Assembly (NCBI GenBank): GCA_965229335.1
Contig: OZ245874.1
Coordinates: 930,001 to 994,000 of the forward strand
Origin: JAFKFH01 sp017307375
GTDB taxonomy: Bacteria > Pseudomonadota > Alphaproteobacteria > Ferrovibrionales > Ferrovibrionaceae
Direction: 5' to 3'
DNA length: 64,000 bases
The notes under the pieces are model-generated. The model was not told the DNA's origin and searched no databases. It saw nothing but the letters and a program-made list of their open reading frames with translations. Shown here one piece after another: positions 35,843-43,923 of the stretch. The position numbers and the translations under genes were made by a program. How positions within the stretch are numbered: the first letter of the stretch is position 1; every line of letters begins with the position of its first letter.

Positions 35843-36622
35843 ATGACCGCGTCGCGCCTTCTACGCGTCGGCCTTGCCGTGGCGCTCTGCGCCCTGCTGT
35901 CGGCCTGCAACATCACCCAGCGCCTGGCCGACATGGGCGAGGCGCCGAAGCTGACGCCGATCGAGAATCCGCAGGCGCAGAAGGGCTATCAGCCCGTCGC
36001 CCTGCCGATGCCCTCGCCGGAACCGTCGACCAAACTGGCCAATTCGCTGTGGCGGCCGGGCGCGCGCGCCTTCTTCAAGGACCAGCGGGCCGCGCGCGTG
36101 GGCGACATCGTCACCGTGGTCGTCAACATCGCCGACAAGGCTACGGCGAACAATGCGTCGAACCGGACCCGGGCGACGACCGAGACGGCCGGCCTGACCA
36201 ACCTGCTCGGTACCGAAGTCAATTCGGCCACCGGGACCTCGAGCGGTTCGGCGATCGAAAACATCTTCCGCGGTGCCACTCCGGGCTCGCTGGTCAACGG
36301 CACCTCGACCTCGTCCTATGCCGGCGCCGGCAAGATCCAGCGCGACGAGACCGTGACCAGCCAGATCGCGGCGATCGTCACCCAGGTGCTGCCCAACGGC
36401 AATCTCGTGGTCCAGGGCCGTCAGGAAGTCCGCGTCAACTATGAAGTCCGCGAATTGCTGATTTCCGGCGTCGTCAGGCCCGAAGACATCACGGCGACCA
36501 ACACGGTCGAACACACCAAGATCGCCGAGGCGCGCATCTCCTATGGCGGGCGCGGCCAGCTCATGGATGTCCAGCAGCCGCGCTATGGCACCCAGCTCTT
36601 CGACATCATCTTCCCTTTCTGA
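35843..36622 (+). CDS. flgH: Flagellar L-ring lipoprotein FlgH
   Basis: Outer-membrane L-ring subunit, 259 residues. The lipoprotein signal ends LLSAC with the acylated Cys22. Family blocks are SLWRPGARAFFKDQRAARVG, DIVTVVVNIADKATANNASN, and VVQGRQEVRVNYEVRELLIS with GVVRPEDI. GAGGAG precedes the ATG. A strong terminator follows the stop after 20 nt, closing the operon. Confidence 0.96.
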   Translation: MTASRLLRVGLAVALCALLSACNITQRLADMGEAPKLTPIENPQAQKGYQPVALPMPSPEPSTKLANSLWRPGARAFFKDQRAARVGDIVTVVVNIADKATANNASNRTRATTETAGLTNLLGTEVNSATGTSSGSAIENIFRGATPGSLVNGTSTSSYAGAGKIQRDETVTSQIAAIVTQVLPNGNLVVQGRQEVRVNYEVRELLISGVVRPEDITATNTVEHTKIAEARISYGGRGQLMDVQQPRYGTQLFDIIFPF

Positions 36623-36642
36623 TATTCGCGTCGATCCACTTC

Positions 36643-36678
36643 GGCGGGAGGCGGGCGACCGCTTCCCGCCTTTTTCTT
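36643..36678 (+). terminator. Rho-independent terminator after flgH
   Basis: GGCGGGAGGCGG (36643-36654) pairs with CCGCTTCCCGCC (36659-36670) through 12 bp including one G-U, loop GCGA, followed by TTTTTCTTT. It ends the flgFGAH transcript. Confidence 0.92.
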
Positions 36679-36742
36679 TGCCGTCGGCTTTGCTTGAGAT
36701 CGGCCTGTCTATTCTGTAAGACACCAATTAGTAGTCGAGACG

Positions 36743-36768
36743 AACCGTTACAATTATGCGTAACGGTT
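36743..36768. promoter_or_regulatory. Inverted repeat upstream of the GGDEF-EAL gene
   Basis: AACCGTTAC (36743-36751) and GTAACGGTT (36760-36768) are perfect 9-bp arms around AATTATGC. The gap between flgH and the GGDEF-EAL gene (36623-36856) otherwise holds only the flgH terminator and AT-rich sequence. The repeat lies about 90 nt before the start codon, so it may be an operator or a leader hairpin. No regulator was identified. Confidence 0.55.
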
Positions 36769-36856
36769 GTAAGGGTCCAAATAACGAGAAATACCAAGGA
36801 CTCGCGCTACAATGCCGATTGCATGACGCTCGTCCAGCGAGCATCATCTTTTTCGC

Positions 36857-38815
36857 ATGCGAATCCTGCCGCATTTCTCGGCCCCTCTCCCGCGTGAGTT
36901 GGAGGTCCGCTACCGCGCCAGGCGCCTGCGCGAAACCTTGCCCTTGCTGGCTGGCCTTTCGATCCTGGCGCTGATCGCGCTACTGCTGTCGATCACCTGG
37001 GATCTGATTACCGCGACCGATTTCCTGCTGCGCTCCCTGCCGTTTCGCCTGGTCGGCCTGTCCTGGGCCGGCCTGTGCCTGATCGGCTGCACGCTGTGGC
37101 GTGATCCGCGGCTGGTGCCGGCGGCAGCGATCGCCACCGCGGTCGTCGGTGGCATCACGCTCGCCGGCATCGGCGGCGCTGCCGCGCCCGAGCAGTCCTA
37201 CGGCATGATTGCGCCCGGGGTCGCCCTGTTCATCGTCGCCTCGGCGATGATCGCGCCGACCCTCGGCCTGATCCTGCGTTGCGGCGTCATCGTCACCTGC
37301 ATCTACGCGATCGGCGGCGTCCTCGCCGACGAGCCGCTGGCGACCCTGGTCCAGCAGGAACTGTTCGTCGCCACCGGCGTGGTCGTCGCCCTGTTCGTCG
37401 CCGGCACCAACGATTATTTCCGCCGGACCCACTACGCCATCGCCGCCGCCAGGGCCCAGACCGAGGCGGCGCGTGCCGCCGAGGATCGCGAACGGGCGCG
37501 TTACCTCGTCCGCCACGATCCGCTGACCGAACTGCTGAACCGCGACGCGCTGGTCGCCGATCTCGACGGCGAGATCGGCGCCAGGCCCGACCACGCCTTC
37601 GACCTTGTCGTCGTCAATCTCGATCGCTTCGGCGCGTTGTCCGGCCGGCACGGCCCGGCCATGGCAGACGACCTTCTGATCGCGCTGGCCCGCCGCATGC
37701 GTCAGCGGTTGCCCGGGGCGGAATTCGCCGCCCGCATCGGCGGCGACGAATTCGCCTTGGTCGAACGCCCGTCTGAAGGCGCCGGATCGGGCGGCTTCGT
37801 CGCGGCGGTGCGCAGCCTGCTCGCCGATCCGTTTGCGCTGGCGGGCAAGACGGTCGCGGTTACCGCGACCTTTGGTGTCGCCCGCTATCCGGCCGACGGC
37901 CGCGACGGCGCGGCGCTGGTTGCCCAGGCCCGGATCGCACTGGACGAGGCGCGCCGGGGCCATCGCGCGGTCGGCTTCTTCTCGGCCCGGCTCGACAACG
38001 TCGCCCGCCGTCGTGCCCGTACGGTCGAGGCGCTGAATCGCGCGGTCGAGCAAGGTGGGTTCGAACTCCACTACCAGCCCCAGCACAGGCTGCGCGACGG
38101 GGCGCTGGTCGGGGCCGAGGCGCTGTTGCGCTGGCGCGATGTCGACGGTGTCATGATCCCGCCGGCCGAATTCATCCCCCTGGCCGAAGAGGCCGGGCTG
38201 ATCCAGTCGATCGGCCAGTGGGTGATCGAGGAGGCCTGCGCCCAGGCGCGGCGCTGGGCGGCCGAGGGCCTGCCGCCGCTGCGGCTGGCCGTCAACGTTT
38301 CGCCGCTGCAGTTGCGTCAGCCCGATTTTCCCGAGCGTGTGGCGCTGGCGCTGGCCGAAAGCGGCGTCGCGCCGGAATGGCTGTCGATGGAGATCACCGA
38401 AAGCGCGGCGATGTCCGACATCGAGGGATCGGTCGAACTGCTGGCGCGGGTCAAGGCGACCGGCGTCACCGTCGCGCTGGACGATTTCGGCACGGGCCAT
38501 GCGTCGCTCGCCTGGCTCAACCGGCTGCCGGTCGACTACCTCAAGATCGATCGCAGCTTCGTTTCCGAATTGCCCTGGAATGCCAATGCGCTGACCATCA
38601 GCCGGGGGCTGATCGGCATGGCGCGTGGCCTGGGGCTCGGGATCATCGCCGAGGGGATCGAGACCTCCGGGCAGGAGGCGCTGCTGCGTGCCGCCGGCTG
38701 CGACATGGGCCAGGGCTACCATTACTCGCGGCCACTGCCGGCGGATCATTTCGCCGCCTACGTCATCCGCCATCTGGCCGAACGTGCGCCGCCCCGCGTT
38801 GTCGCCATGGAATGA
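36857..38815 (+). CDS. Membrane-anchored GGDEF-EAL cyclic-di-GMP protein
   Basis: A 652-residue protein. About six to seven N-terminal membrane helices (residues 20-190) are followed by a GGDEF domain (about 215-375) and an EAL phosphodiesterase domain (about 385-640). GGDEF is intact at 295-299, but the metal-site motif reads NLDRFGALSG and I see no RxxD inhibitory site. The EAL motif is at 421-423 (GAEALLRW), and the catalytic DDFGTG loop, ITES and AEGIE motifs are all present. Net phosphodiesterase activity is therefore plausible, with a regulatory GGDEF (inference). It lies between flagellar operons, which fits control of motility by c-di-GMP. Confidence 0.93.
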   Translation: MRILPHFSAPLPRELEVRYRARRLRETLPLLAGLSILALIALLLSITWDLITATDFLLRSLPFRLVGLSWAGLCLIGCTLWRDPRLVPAAAIATAVVGGITLAGIGGAAAPEQSYGMIAPGVALFIVASAMIAPTLGLILRCGVIVTCIYAIGGVLADEPLATLVQQELFVATGVVVALFVAGTNDYFRRTHYAIAAARAQTEAARAAEDRERARYLVRHDPLTELLNRDALVADLDGEIGARPDHAFDLVVVNLDRFGALSGRHGPAMADDLLIALARRMRQRLPGAEFAARIGGDEFALVERPSEGAGSGGFVAAVRSLLADPFALAGKTVAVTATFGVARYPADGRDGAALVAQARIALDEARRGHRAVGFFSARLDNVARRRARTVEALNRAVEQGGFELHYQPQHRLRDGALVGAEALLRWRDVDGVMIPPAEFIPLAEEAGLIQSIGQWVIEEACAQARRWAAEGLPPLRLAVNVSPLQLRQPDFPERVALALAESGVAPEWLSMEITESAAMSDIEGSVELLARVKATGVTVALDDFGTGHASLAWLNRLPVDYLKIDRSFVSELPWNANALTISRGLIGMARGLGLGIIAEGIETSGQEALLRAAGCDMGQGYHYSRPLPADHFAAYVIRHLAERAPPRVVAME

Positions 38816-38820
38816 CGCCG

Positions 38821-38849
38821 AAAAACAAGGAGGCCGGCTTGCGCCGGCC
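38821..38849 (-). terminator. Terminator of dksA
   Basis: In the minus-strand transcript, GGCCGGC-GCAA-GCCGGCC (38849-38832) is followed by TCCTTGTTTTT. It lies 27 nt after the dksA stop and close to the convergent GGDEF-EAL stop. Confidence 0.8.
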
Positions 38850-38875
38850 CCGCGAGGTCAAGTCTGCAATCGCCG

Positions 38876-39292
38876 TCAGGCGTCGCGATACGCCTTCTCG
38901 CGCCGTTCGTGGCGTTCCTGGGCCTCGATCGACAAGGTGGCGATCGGCCGCGCCTCCAGCCGCTTGATCGAGATCGGTTCACCGGTCTCTTCGCAATAGC
39001 CGTAGGTGTTGTCGTCGATCCGCTTCATCGCGGCGTCGATCTTGGAAATCAGCTTGCGCTGGCGGTCGCGGGTGCGCAACTCCAGCGCCCGCTCGGATTC
39101 GGTGGAGGCGCGGTCGGCAATATCCGGCTCCTGAACCGTGTCTTCCTGGAGATGCTGCAGCGTCTGATTGGACTCCCGTAGAATTTCATCCCGCCATTCC
39201 AGCAGCTTGCGGCGGAAATACTCCTTCATACGGGGATTCATGAACGGCTCGTCTTCTGACGGCCGGTAGTTGGGTTTCAACTGTATTCCCAT
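38876..39292 (-). CDS. dksA: RNA polymerase-binding protein DksA
   Basis: A 138-residue transcription factor that enters the RNA polymerase secondary channel and works with ppGpp. The coiled coil (about 25-95) includes REILRESNQTLQHLQEDTVQ. The zinc-finger region reads YGYCEETGEPISIKRLEARP with only one of the four classical cysteines, a form common in alphaproteobacteria. The C-terminal IEAQERHERREKAYRDA is characteristic. A sigma-70 type promoter lies at 39360-39388. It is next to fliX. Confidence 0.94.
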   Translation of the reverse strand: MGIQLKPNYRPSEDEPFMNPRMKEYFRRKLLEWRDEILRESNQTLQHLQEDTVQEPDIADRASTESERALELRTRDRQRKLISKIDAAMKRIDDNTYGYCEETGEPISIKRLEARPIATLSIEAQERHERREKAYRDA

Positions 39293-39359
39293 CCGTTTAC
39301 TCCACCAACCCGAGGCAAGCGCCGTTGCCCCTGGACAGCCCCGATACCGGGCGGCGCGG

Positions 39360-39388
39360 AGTATATGAATCGGGACCTATCCCTGCAA
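39360..39388 (-). promoter_or_regulatory. Sigma-70 type promoter of dksA
   Basis: On the minus strand, TTGCAG (39388-39383), a 17-nt spacer, then TATACT (39365-39360). Both hexamers are close to consensus, and the promoter is 68 nt upstream of the dksA start. Confidence 0.75.
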
Positions 39389-39456
39389 GCGCGCGACGCG
39401 AGCAGGGACGACATGAATTGTGAAGATGTGAATGATTGCTGAAAACTTGCGCAGAA

Positions 39457-39885
39457 TCAGCCGGGTACCGCCGCAATTCCACGCTTTGCCAGCTCCACCG
39501 CGCAGCGCAACTCGATGTCGGCCAGCACTTCGGCAAGCCTTGGATCGTCGACTGCCTGGCGGTCGCGGGTCAGGGTGTCGGCCAGGGCCTGCAGGCGCGC
39601 GGTGGGCATGTTGCCGGTCAGCAGCGCATGGCGGATCTCGTCCAGCCGGTCGAGCAGGTCGGTGCCGCGCTGCACCGCACGGCGCCGCCGGCGCGACGTT
39701 GCGTCGCCCTCGTCCTGAACCGCAAGCAGTGCCGCCACCGACGTTATCGGGGCCGCCGCCGCCATTGGTGCCGACTCGGCGGGCGCGTCGTCGAGATGGG
39801 TCGAGAAACGGTCGCCGGCACCGCCCGCACGCGCACGCTGCGTGGGTCGATTGCCACGAACCTGGCCTGTGCCCTCGATCTTCAT
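39457..39885 (-). CDS. fliX: Flagellar assembly regulator FliX
   Basis: A 142-residue protein of the FliX family, which in Caulobacter couples flagellar assembly to the sigma-54 activator FlbD. MKIEGTGQVRGN at the N terminus and the helical C-terminal half (DLLDRLDEIRHALLTGNMPT, LADIELRCAVELAKRG) are typical. It is divergent from flgI, as in other alphaproteobacteria. The ftr-like site lies between the two, about 100 nt upstream of fliX, so the same enhancer protein could control both genes. Confidence 0.9.
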   Translation of the reverse strand: MKIEGTGQVRGNRPTQRARAGGAGDRFSTHLDDAPAESAPMAAAAPITSVAALLAVQDEGDATSRRRRRAVQRGTDLLDRLDEIRHALLTGNMPTARLQALADTLTRDRQAVDDPRLAEVLADIELRCAVELAKRGIAAVPG

Positions 39886-39983
39886 CGTCCGACTGACCCT
39901 GTCCTCGCATCTCCGGCAGGAGGGTTTGAGCTTTACGCTAGTCCGCCCGACTTAACAACCGATTAGCCCCGCGGCGAAAACGC

Positions 39984-40022
39984 CCCGGCAAATCCTGCCG
40001 GGTGCCGGTCGGGAATGCCGGG
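39984..40022. promoter_or_regulatory. ftr-like enhancer cluster upstream of flgI (FlbD-type, candidate)
   Basis: CCCGGCAAATCCTGCCGGG (39984-40002) is a 7-bp inverted repeat with a 5-nt spacer. Its first 17 bases are identical to the element upstream of flgF. Two further TGCCGG half sites follow at 40003 and 40016. The cluster is 65-103 nt upstream of the sigma-54 promoter. Known family logic: FlbD binds paired ftr sites near class III/IV flagellar promoters, and FliX modulates FlbD; fliX is the adjacent gene here. Confidence 0.78.
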
Positions 40023-40086
40023 CTTCGATTTGTTTCGACCGAATAGGAATTCAATAATTTCAATGCCTTGTAGCCTCAAGGCTGGC

Positions 40087-40102
40087 TGGCACGGGGGCTG
40101 CA
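40087..40102 (+). promoter_or_regulatory. Sigma-54 promoter of the flgI operon
   Basis: TGGCACGGGGGCTGCA keeps the -24 TGGCACG fully and has CTGCA at -12. The invariant GG (40088-40089) and GC (40100-40101) are spaced by 10 nt. The predicted start is near 40112, about 114 nt before flgI. Confidence 0.87.
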
Positions 40103-40225
40103 TTAGGGAAGGCGGCGCCGCTTTCGCCACTGACCGTAACCGCAGCTTTACCATGCAGATGGCAGGCTTGGTTTCGGCGGATGTCGGGGGAGGGGCGCCA
40201 GGCGACCAGAAGGAAGGTTTTGCCG

Positions 40226-41458
40226 ATGCCATCGGTGTTCAACGACCGTCAGATCATGTCCCGCCTCGTCCTGGCCATCGCCGCCACGGGCCTTGCCCTG
40301 CTGGTCATGGCCCAGGCAGCGCTTGCCCAGTCGCGCATCAAGGACATCGCCGACTTCGAGGGCGTGCGCGAGAACATGCTGATCGGTTACGGCCTGATCG
40401 TCGGTCTCGACGGCACCGGCGATTCGCTGAACAACGCCCCGTTCACCAAGCAGAGCCTCGAGGCCATGCTGGAACGGCTGGGCGTCAATGTCCGCGCCGC
40501 CGGCAACTACAATACGAAGAACATCGCCGCGGTCATGGTGACCGCGACCCTGCCGCCGTTTGCCCGGCACGGCCAGCGGATCGACGTCACCGTCGGTACC
40601 ATGGGCGACGCCAAGAGCGTGGTCGGCGGCCAGTTGCTGGTCACCCCCCTCTACGGTGCCGACGGCGAGGTCTATGCCGTGGCGCAGGGCGCGATCGCCG
40701 CCGGCGGTTTCAAGTTCCAGGGCCAGGCCGCGCTGGTCCAGCGCGGCGTCGTCACCGCCGGCCGCATCTCGAATGGCGCGATCGTCGAACGCGAGGTCGG
40801 CTTCGATCTGGCCTCGATGCCCCTTCTGCGCCTGGCGCTGCGCAACCCCGACCTGACCACCGCCCGCCGGATGGCGCAGGCGATCTCGACCTTTCTCGGC
40901 CAGCCGGCGTCGCGCGCGCTCGACCCCTCGACCGTCCAGGTCGACATCCCCGACGGCATGAAGAGCGACGTCATCGGCCTGATGACGCAGATCGAACAGC
41001 TGGTCGTGCAGACCGACCAGACCGCCCGGGTGGTCATCGACGAGAAGACCGGCGTGATCGTCATGGGCGCCAATGTCCGGGTCGATACCGTGGCGATTGC
41101 CCAGGGCAACCTGACGGTCCGCATCACCGAGACGCCGCAGGTCTCGCAGCCGGCGCCTTTCTCCTCGGGCACCGGCCGAACCCCCCGGTTGAACGCCGAC
41201 GGCACGGTGGCACGCGATGCCCAGGGCAACATCATCTTCGACGGTGCCGGGGGGGCGCAGACGGTGGTGGTGCCGCGCACCGACATCCAGGTCGACGACC
41301 AGGCCGACCGGCGCCTGTCGGTACTGCGCGGCGGCGTGTCGCTGCAGGAACTGGTCGACGGGCTCAACGCGCTGGGCGTCGGCCCGCGCGACATGATCTC
41401 GATCCTGCAGGCGATCAAGGCGGCCGGTGCGCTGCGCGCCGACCTGCAGATGATGTGA
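40226..41458 (+). CDS. flgI: Flagellar P-ring protein FlgI
   Basis: Periplasmic P-ring subunit, 410 residues. The signal peptide (about 1-35, ending ALAQS) follows a short extension, MPSVFNDRQIMSRLVLAIAA. Diagnostic blocks are RIKDIADFEGVRENMLIGYG, LVGLDGTGD-type IVGLDGTGDSLNN, and the C-terminal LVDGLNALGVGPRDMISILQ. AAGGAAGG lies upstream of ATG 40226. First gene of flgI-flgJ-flgN-flgK-flgL, all tightly spaced. Confidence 0.97.
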   Translation: MPSVFNDRQIMSRLVLAIAATGLALLVMAQAALAQSRIKDIADFEGVRENMLIGYGLIVGLDGTGDSLNNAPFTKQSLEAMLERLGVNVRAAGNYNTKNIAAVMVTATLPPFARHGQRIDVTVGTMGDAKSVVGGQLLVTPLYGADGEVYAVAQGAIAAGGFKFQGQAALVQRGVVTAGRISNGAIVEREVGFDLASMPLLRLALRNPDLTTARRMAQAISTFLGQPASRALDPSTVQVDIPDGMKSDVIGLMTQIEQLVVQTDQTARVVIDEKTGVIVMGANVRVDTVAIAQGNLTVRITETPQVSQPAPFSSGTGRTPRLNADGTVARDAQGNIIFDGAGGAQTVVVPRTDIQVDDQADRRLSVLRGGVSLQELVDGLNALGVGPRDMISILQAIKAAGALRADLQMM

Positions 41459-41472
41459 CGGAGGGCCAGACG

Positions 41473-41793
41473 GTGAGCACGACGATGAACGCCCCCGATC
41501 CGATGCTGGCCCGGCCTTTCGCCGGCCTGGCAACCGGGCCGAAGGCCAAGGCCAGCGAGGCTCAGTTGCGGGCTACCGCCGAGAAATTCGAGGCGAGCTT
41601 CCTGTCCGAGATGATCCGGCACATGTCCGAGGGGGTGAAGTCCGATCCCCTGACCGGCGGCGGCCATGGCGAAGACAACTTCAAGTCGTTCCTGAACGAA
41701 CAGTATTCCAAGGCGATCGTCGCCCGCGGCGGCATAGGCGTCGCCGACATGGTATATAAGCAGATGCTGCGGATGCAGGAGGGTGCCCAATGA
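41473..41793 (+). CDS. flgJ: Rod-binding protein (FlgJ N-terminal type)
   Basis: A 106-residue rod-binding protein equal to the N-terminal half of enteric FlgJ, without the muramidase half; alphaproteobacteria commonly have this short form. ATAEKFEASFLSEMIRHMSE and GVADMVYKQMLRMQEG are the family blocks. I chose a GTG start at 41473 because GGAGGG lies seven bases upstream; ATG 41485 is in frame four codons later. It begins 14 nt after flgI and overlaps the next gene by 4 nt (ATGA). It probably caps rod assembly in the periplasm. Confidence 0.88.
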   Translation: MSTTMNAPDPMLARPFAGLATGPKAKASEAQLRATAEKFEASFLSEMIRHMSEGVKSDPLTGGGHGEDNFKSFLNEQYSKAIVARGGIGVADMVYKQMLRMQEGAQ

Positions 41794-42344
41794 CCGACCC
41801 CCGGATGAACGCCACGATGAACCAGCTGATCCAGAGCCAGCAGGCCGAAGACCTGCCGGTCGAGCCAGCAATAGCACCGACTGCCGACTTCGCCGGCGAG
41901 CCCGATCCGGAGCTCGGGGCGCTCAACGAGTTGGCCGAGGTTGCGCTCGACCTGATCGATGCGCTCGATGCCGAGACCGCCATTCTGCAGACATTGAAGC
42001 TCGACGAGGCGGAACCCAGGATGACGCGCAAGCGGCAGCTGGCCGATCTCTATGCGCTGAAATCGGATGCGCTGAAGAACCGCCTGAACGAACGCCGGAT
42101 CGTGCTGTCGGAAGATCTGCGGGAAGGCCTGGTCCATCTGAACGACCGCCTGCGCGAGGCGGCCCAGGAGAATGCCGTGGCGCTCAAGGCCGCGATGGAT
42201 GGAACCAGGGTGGTGATCGAGGTGATCAGCCAGGCCGTCAAGAAGCAGCAATCGATGACGTCCTACGGGCGCAGCGGGCGCGCGACCGAGACCCTGACGG
42301 GCGGCACCCCCGGTCTTGCCATGTTCTCGGATCGCCGGTTGTAG
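41790..42344 (+). CDS. FlgN-like flagellar export chaperone
   Basis: A 184-residue helical protein with an acidic N terminus and heptad-like leucines over residues 40-150 (LNELAEVALDLIDALDAETA). The C-terminal pattern is QENAVALKAAMDG, then QQSMTSYGRSG, the short YGxxG tail seen in FlgN proteins. Position between flgJ and flgK fits a chaperone for the hook-filament junction proteins FlgK and FlgL. Similarity is weak at the sequence level, so the call rests on pattern plus context. ATGA overlap with flgJ indicates coupling. Confidence 0.75.
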   Translation: MTDPRMNATMNQLIQSQQAEDLPVEPAIAPTADFAGEPDPELGALNELAEVALDLIDALDAETAILQTLKLDEAEPRMTRKRQLADLYALKSDALKNRLNERRIVLSEDLREGLVHLNDRLREAAQENAVALKAAMDGTRVVIEVISQAVKKQQSMTSYGRSGRATETLTGGTPGLAMFSDRRL

Positions 42345-42357
42345 GCGGGAGGCTGCC

Positions 42358-43896
42358 ATGGTCAGCGTCATTCTCGATGCCGCACTGTCGGGTCTGAAGA
42401 CCAGCCAGCGCCAGCTCGACATCACCTCCCACAACATCGCCAACGTCAATACGCCGGGCTACCACAAGCGATCGCTGACGCAGTTTTCGCAGTCGGTCGG
42501 CGGTATCGGCCAGGGGGCCGTGACCGGCAGCGTGATCCGCTCGGCCAATGCTGCCTTGGAGAGCCAGCAGCTGCAGACGACCACGGTGGTCGGCAAGTAC
42601 GAGGTCCAGGACCAGTATCGCGCCTCGGTCGAGCAGCTCTACGGCAAGCCGGGTTCGGGGAATTCGCTGTCGGACGCGATGCTCGCCTTCAAGAAGGACC
42701 TCGACGGCTTTACCGTCGCGGTCGACAGCATCCCGCCGTCGACCGTGATCGCCGGTGCCCAGGTGCTGACCGGCCAGCTCAACACCATGTCGCAGCAGAT
42801 CCAGGCGCTTCGACTGCAGGCCGACCAGGCGGTCGCCGACGGCCTGCAGGAAGCCAACACCTATATCGACCAGCTCGGGGATCTGAACAACAAGATCTCG
42901 ACCGGCCAGGCCGTCGGGCTCGACACCGGCGACTTGCAGGACCAGCGCCAGGAAATCGTCCGGCAGCTGGGGTCGCTGATGGGTGTCCAGACCTATATGC
43001 GACCCGACGGCAACATGGTCGTGTCGACGACGACCGGCCGCGTGATGGTCGACGGCACGAAGCTGCAAAAATTCGGTCAGCTCGGCGTCGCCCCCGGCAA
43101 TACGCTCGCAACCTACGTCCCGGTCACGGCGATGACGGCGGTGACGCCGACACAACGCATCGGCCTGGGTACGATGGGCAATCCCGGCTTGCCGGACCTG
43201 ACCGACGAGCTGATTTCAGGCGGCGGCAAGATCGGTGCGCTGCTCGGCCAGCGCGGCCAGTATTCGGCGACCGCCAGTCTGCCCCAAGGCGAATTGCAGC
43301 AGCGAACGGCCGAACTGAATCAGTTTGCCCTGCAGCTCTACAACACCGTCCAGGCGACGAACCTGAACACGACCGACGTTGCCGCCAATCCCACCTATGA
43401 TCCGACCAATGCGGTCAACCAGGCGAACCATTTCTTCGCCGGCGTCTATCCCAATCCACCGGCCAATCCGGGCAATATCGACAATGCCGGGACGATCTCG
43501 GTCCATCCCGATATCGTCGCCAATGCGTCGCTGCTGAACACGACGACCGGCGCGATCGATATCTCGATTGCTCGCAACCTCGATACCGCGCTGAACACGA
43601 CGAACATTTCCTTCGCCGCCGCCGGTTCCCTCGGGGCGATCCAGACCACCTTTCTCGGCTATTCGTCGACGATCCTGAACAATGTCGCGGATTTGCGCCT
43701 GACGTCGAAGACCGCGGCCCAGTACAACAACAGTCTGTTGAGCAATATCAACACGCGGCTCGGCGACGTGACCGGCGTCAATCTTGACGAGGAACTGTCG
43801 AATCTGATCGTCTACCAGAAGTCCTATCAGGCTTCCGCCAAGTCGATCCAGACGGCGAATCAGATGCTCGATACCGTCTTGAGTCTGAAGCAGTAA
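42358..43896 (+). CDS. flgK: Flagellar hook-associated protein 1 FlgK
   Basis: Hook-filament junction protein, 512 residues. The N-terminal rod-type motif LDITSHNIANVNTPGYHKRS and C-terminal helix GVNLDEELSNLIVYQKSYQA followed by SAKSIQTANQMLDTVLSLKQ are diagnostic. GGGAGG precedes ATG 42358. The middle (about 200-440) is Asn/Thr-rich, as usual for exported flagellar proteins. Confidence 0.95.
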   Translation: MVSVILDAALSGLKTSQRQLDITSHNIANVNTPGYHKRSLTQFSQSVGGIGQGAVTGSVIRSANAALESQQLQTTTVVGKYEVQDQYRASVEQLYGKPGSGNSLSDAMLAFKKDLDGFTVAVDSIPPSTVIAGAQVLTGQLNTMSQQIQALRLQADQAVADGLQEANTYIDQLGDLNNKISTGQAVGLDTGDLQDQRQEIVRQLGSLMGVQTYMRPDGNMVVSTTTGRVMVDGTKLQKFGQLGVAPGNTLATYVPVTAMTAVTPTQRIGLGTMGNPGLPDLTDELISGGGKIGALLGQRGQYSATASLPQGELQQRTAELNQFALQLYNTVQATNLNTTDVAANPTYDPTNAVNQANHFFAGVYPNPPANPGNIDNAGTISVHPDIVANASLLNTTTGAIDISIARNLDTALNTTNISFAAAGSLGAIQTTFLGYSSTILNNVADLRLTSKTAAQYNNSLLSNINTRLGDVTGVNLDEELSNLIVYQKSYQASAKSIQTANQMLDTVLSLKQ

Positions 43897-43923
43897 GTCA
43901 GCGAACCAGAAGGGTAACGCGCG

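Larger units (their letters stand above)
39886..40225. promoter_or_regulatory. fliX-flgI divergent regulatory region
   Basis: This 340-nt gap holds no gene. From left to right I see the ftr-like repeat cluster (39984-40022), an AT-rich block around 40025-40065, the sigma-54 promoter (40087-40102), and the flgI leader with AAGGAAGG ahead of the start codon. No convincing sigma-70 promoter for fliX was found. Confidence 0.7.

Noticed and set aside
36980..38773. 597-codon open frame antisense to the GGDEF-EAL gene
   Set aside because: Shadow of a clear two-domain protein; Arg/Gln/Gly-rich with no known motif.
39293..39456. Sigma-54 promoter for dksA
   Set aside because: No GG-N10-GC pair with TGGC context; a good sigma-70 type promoter (TTGCAG-N17-TATACT) is present instead.
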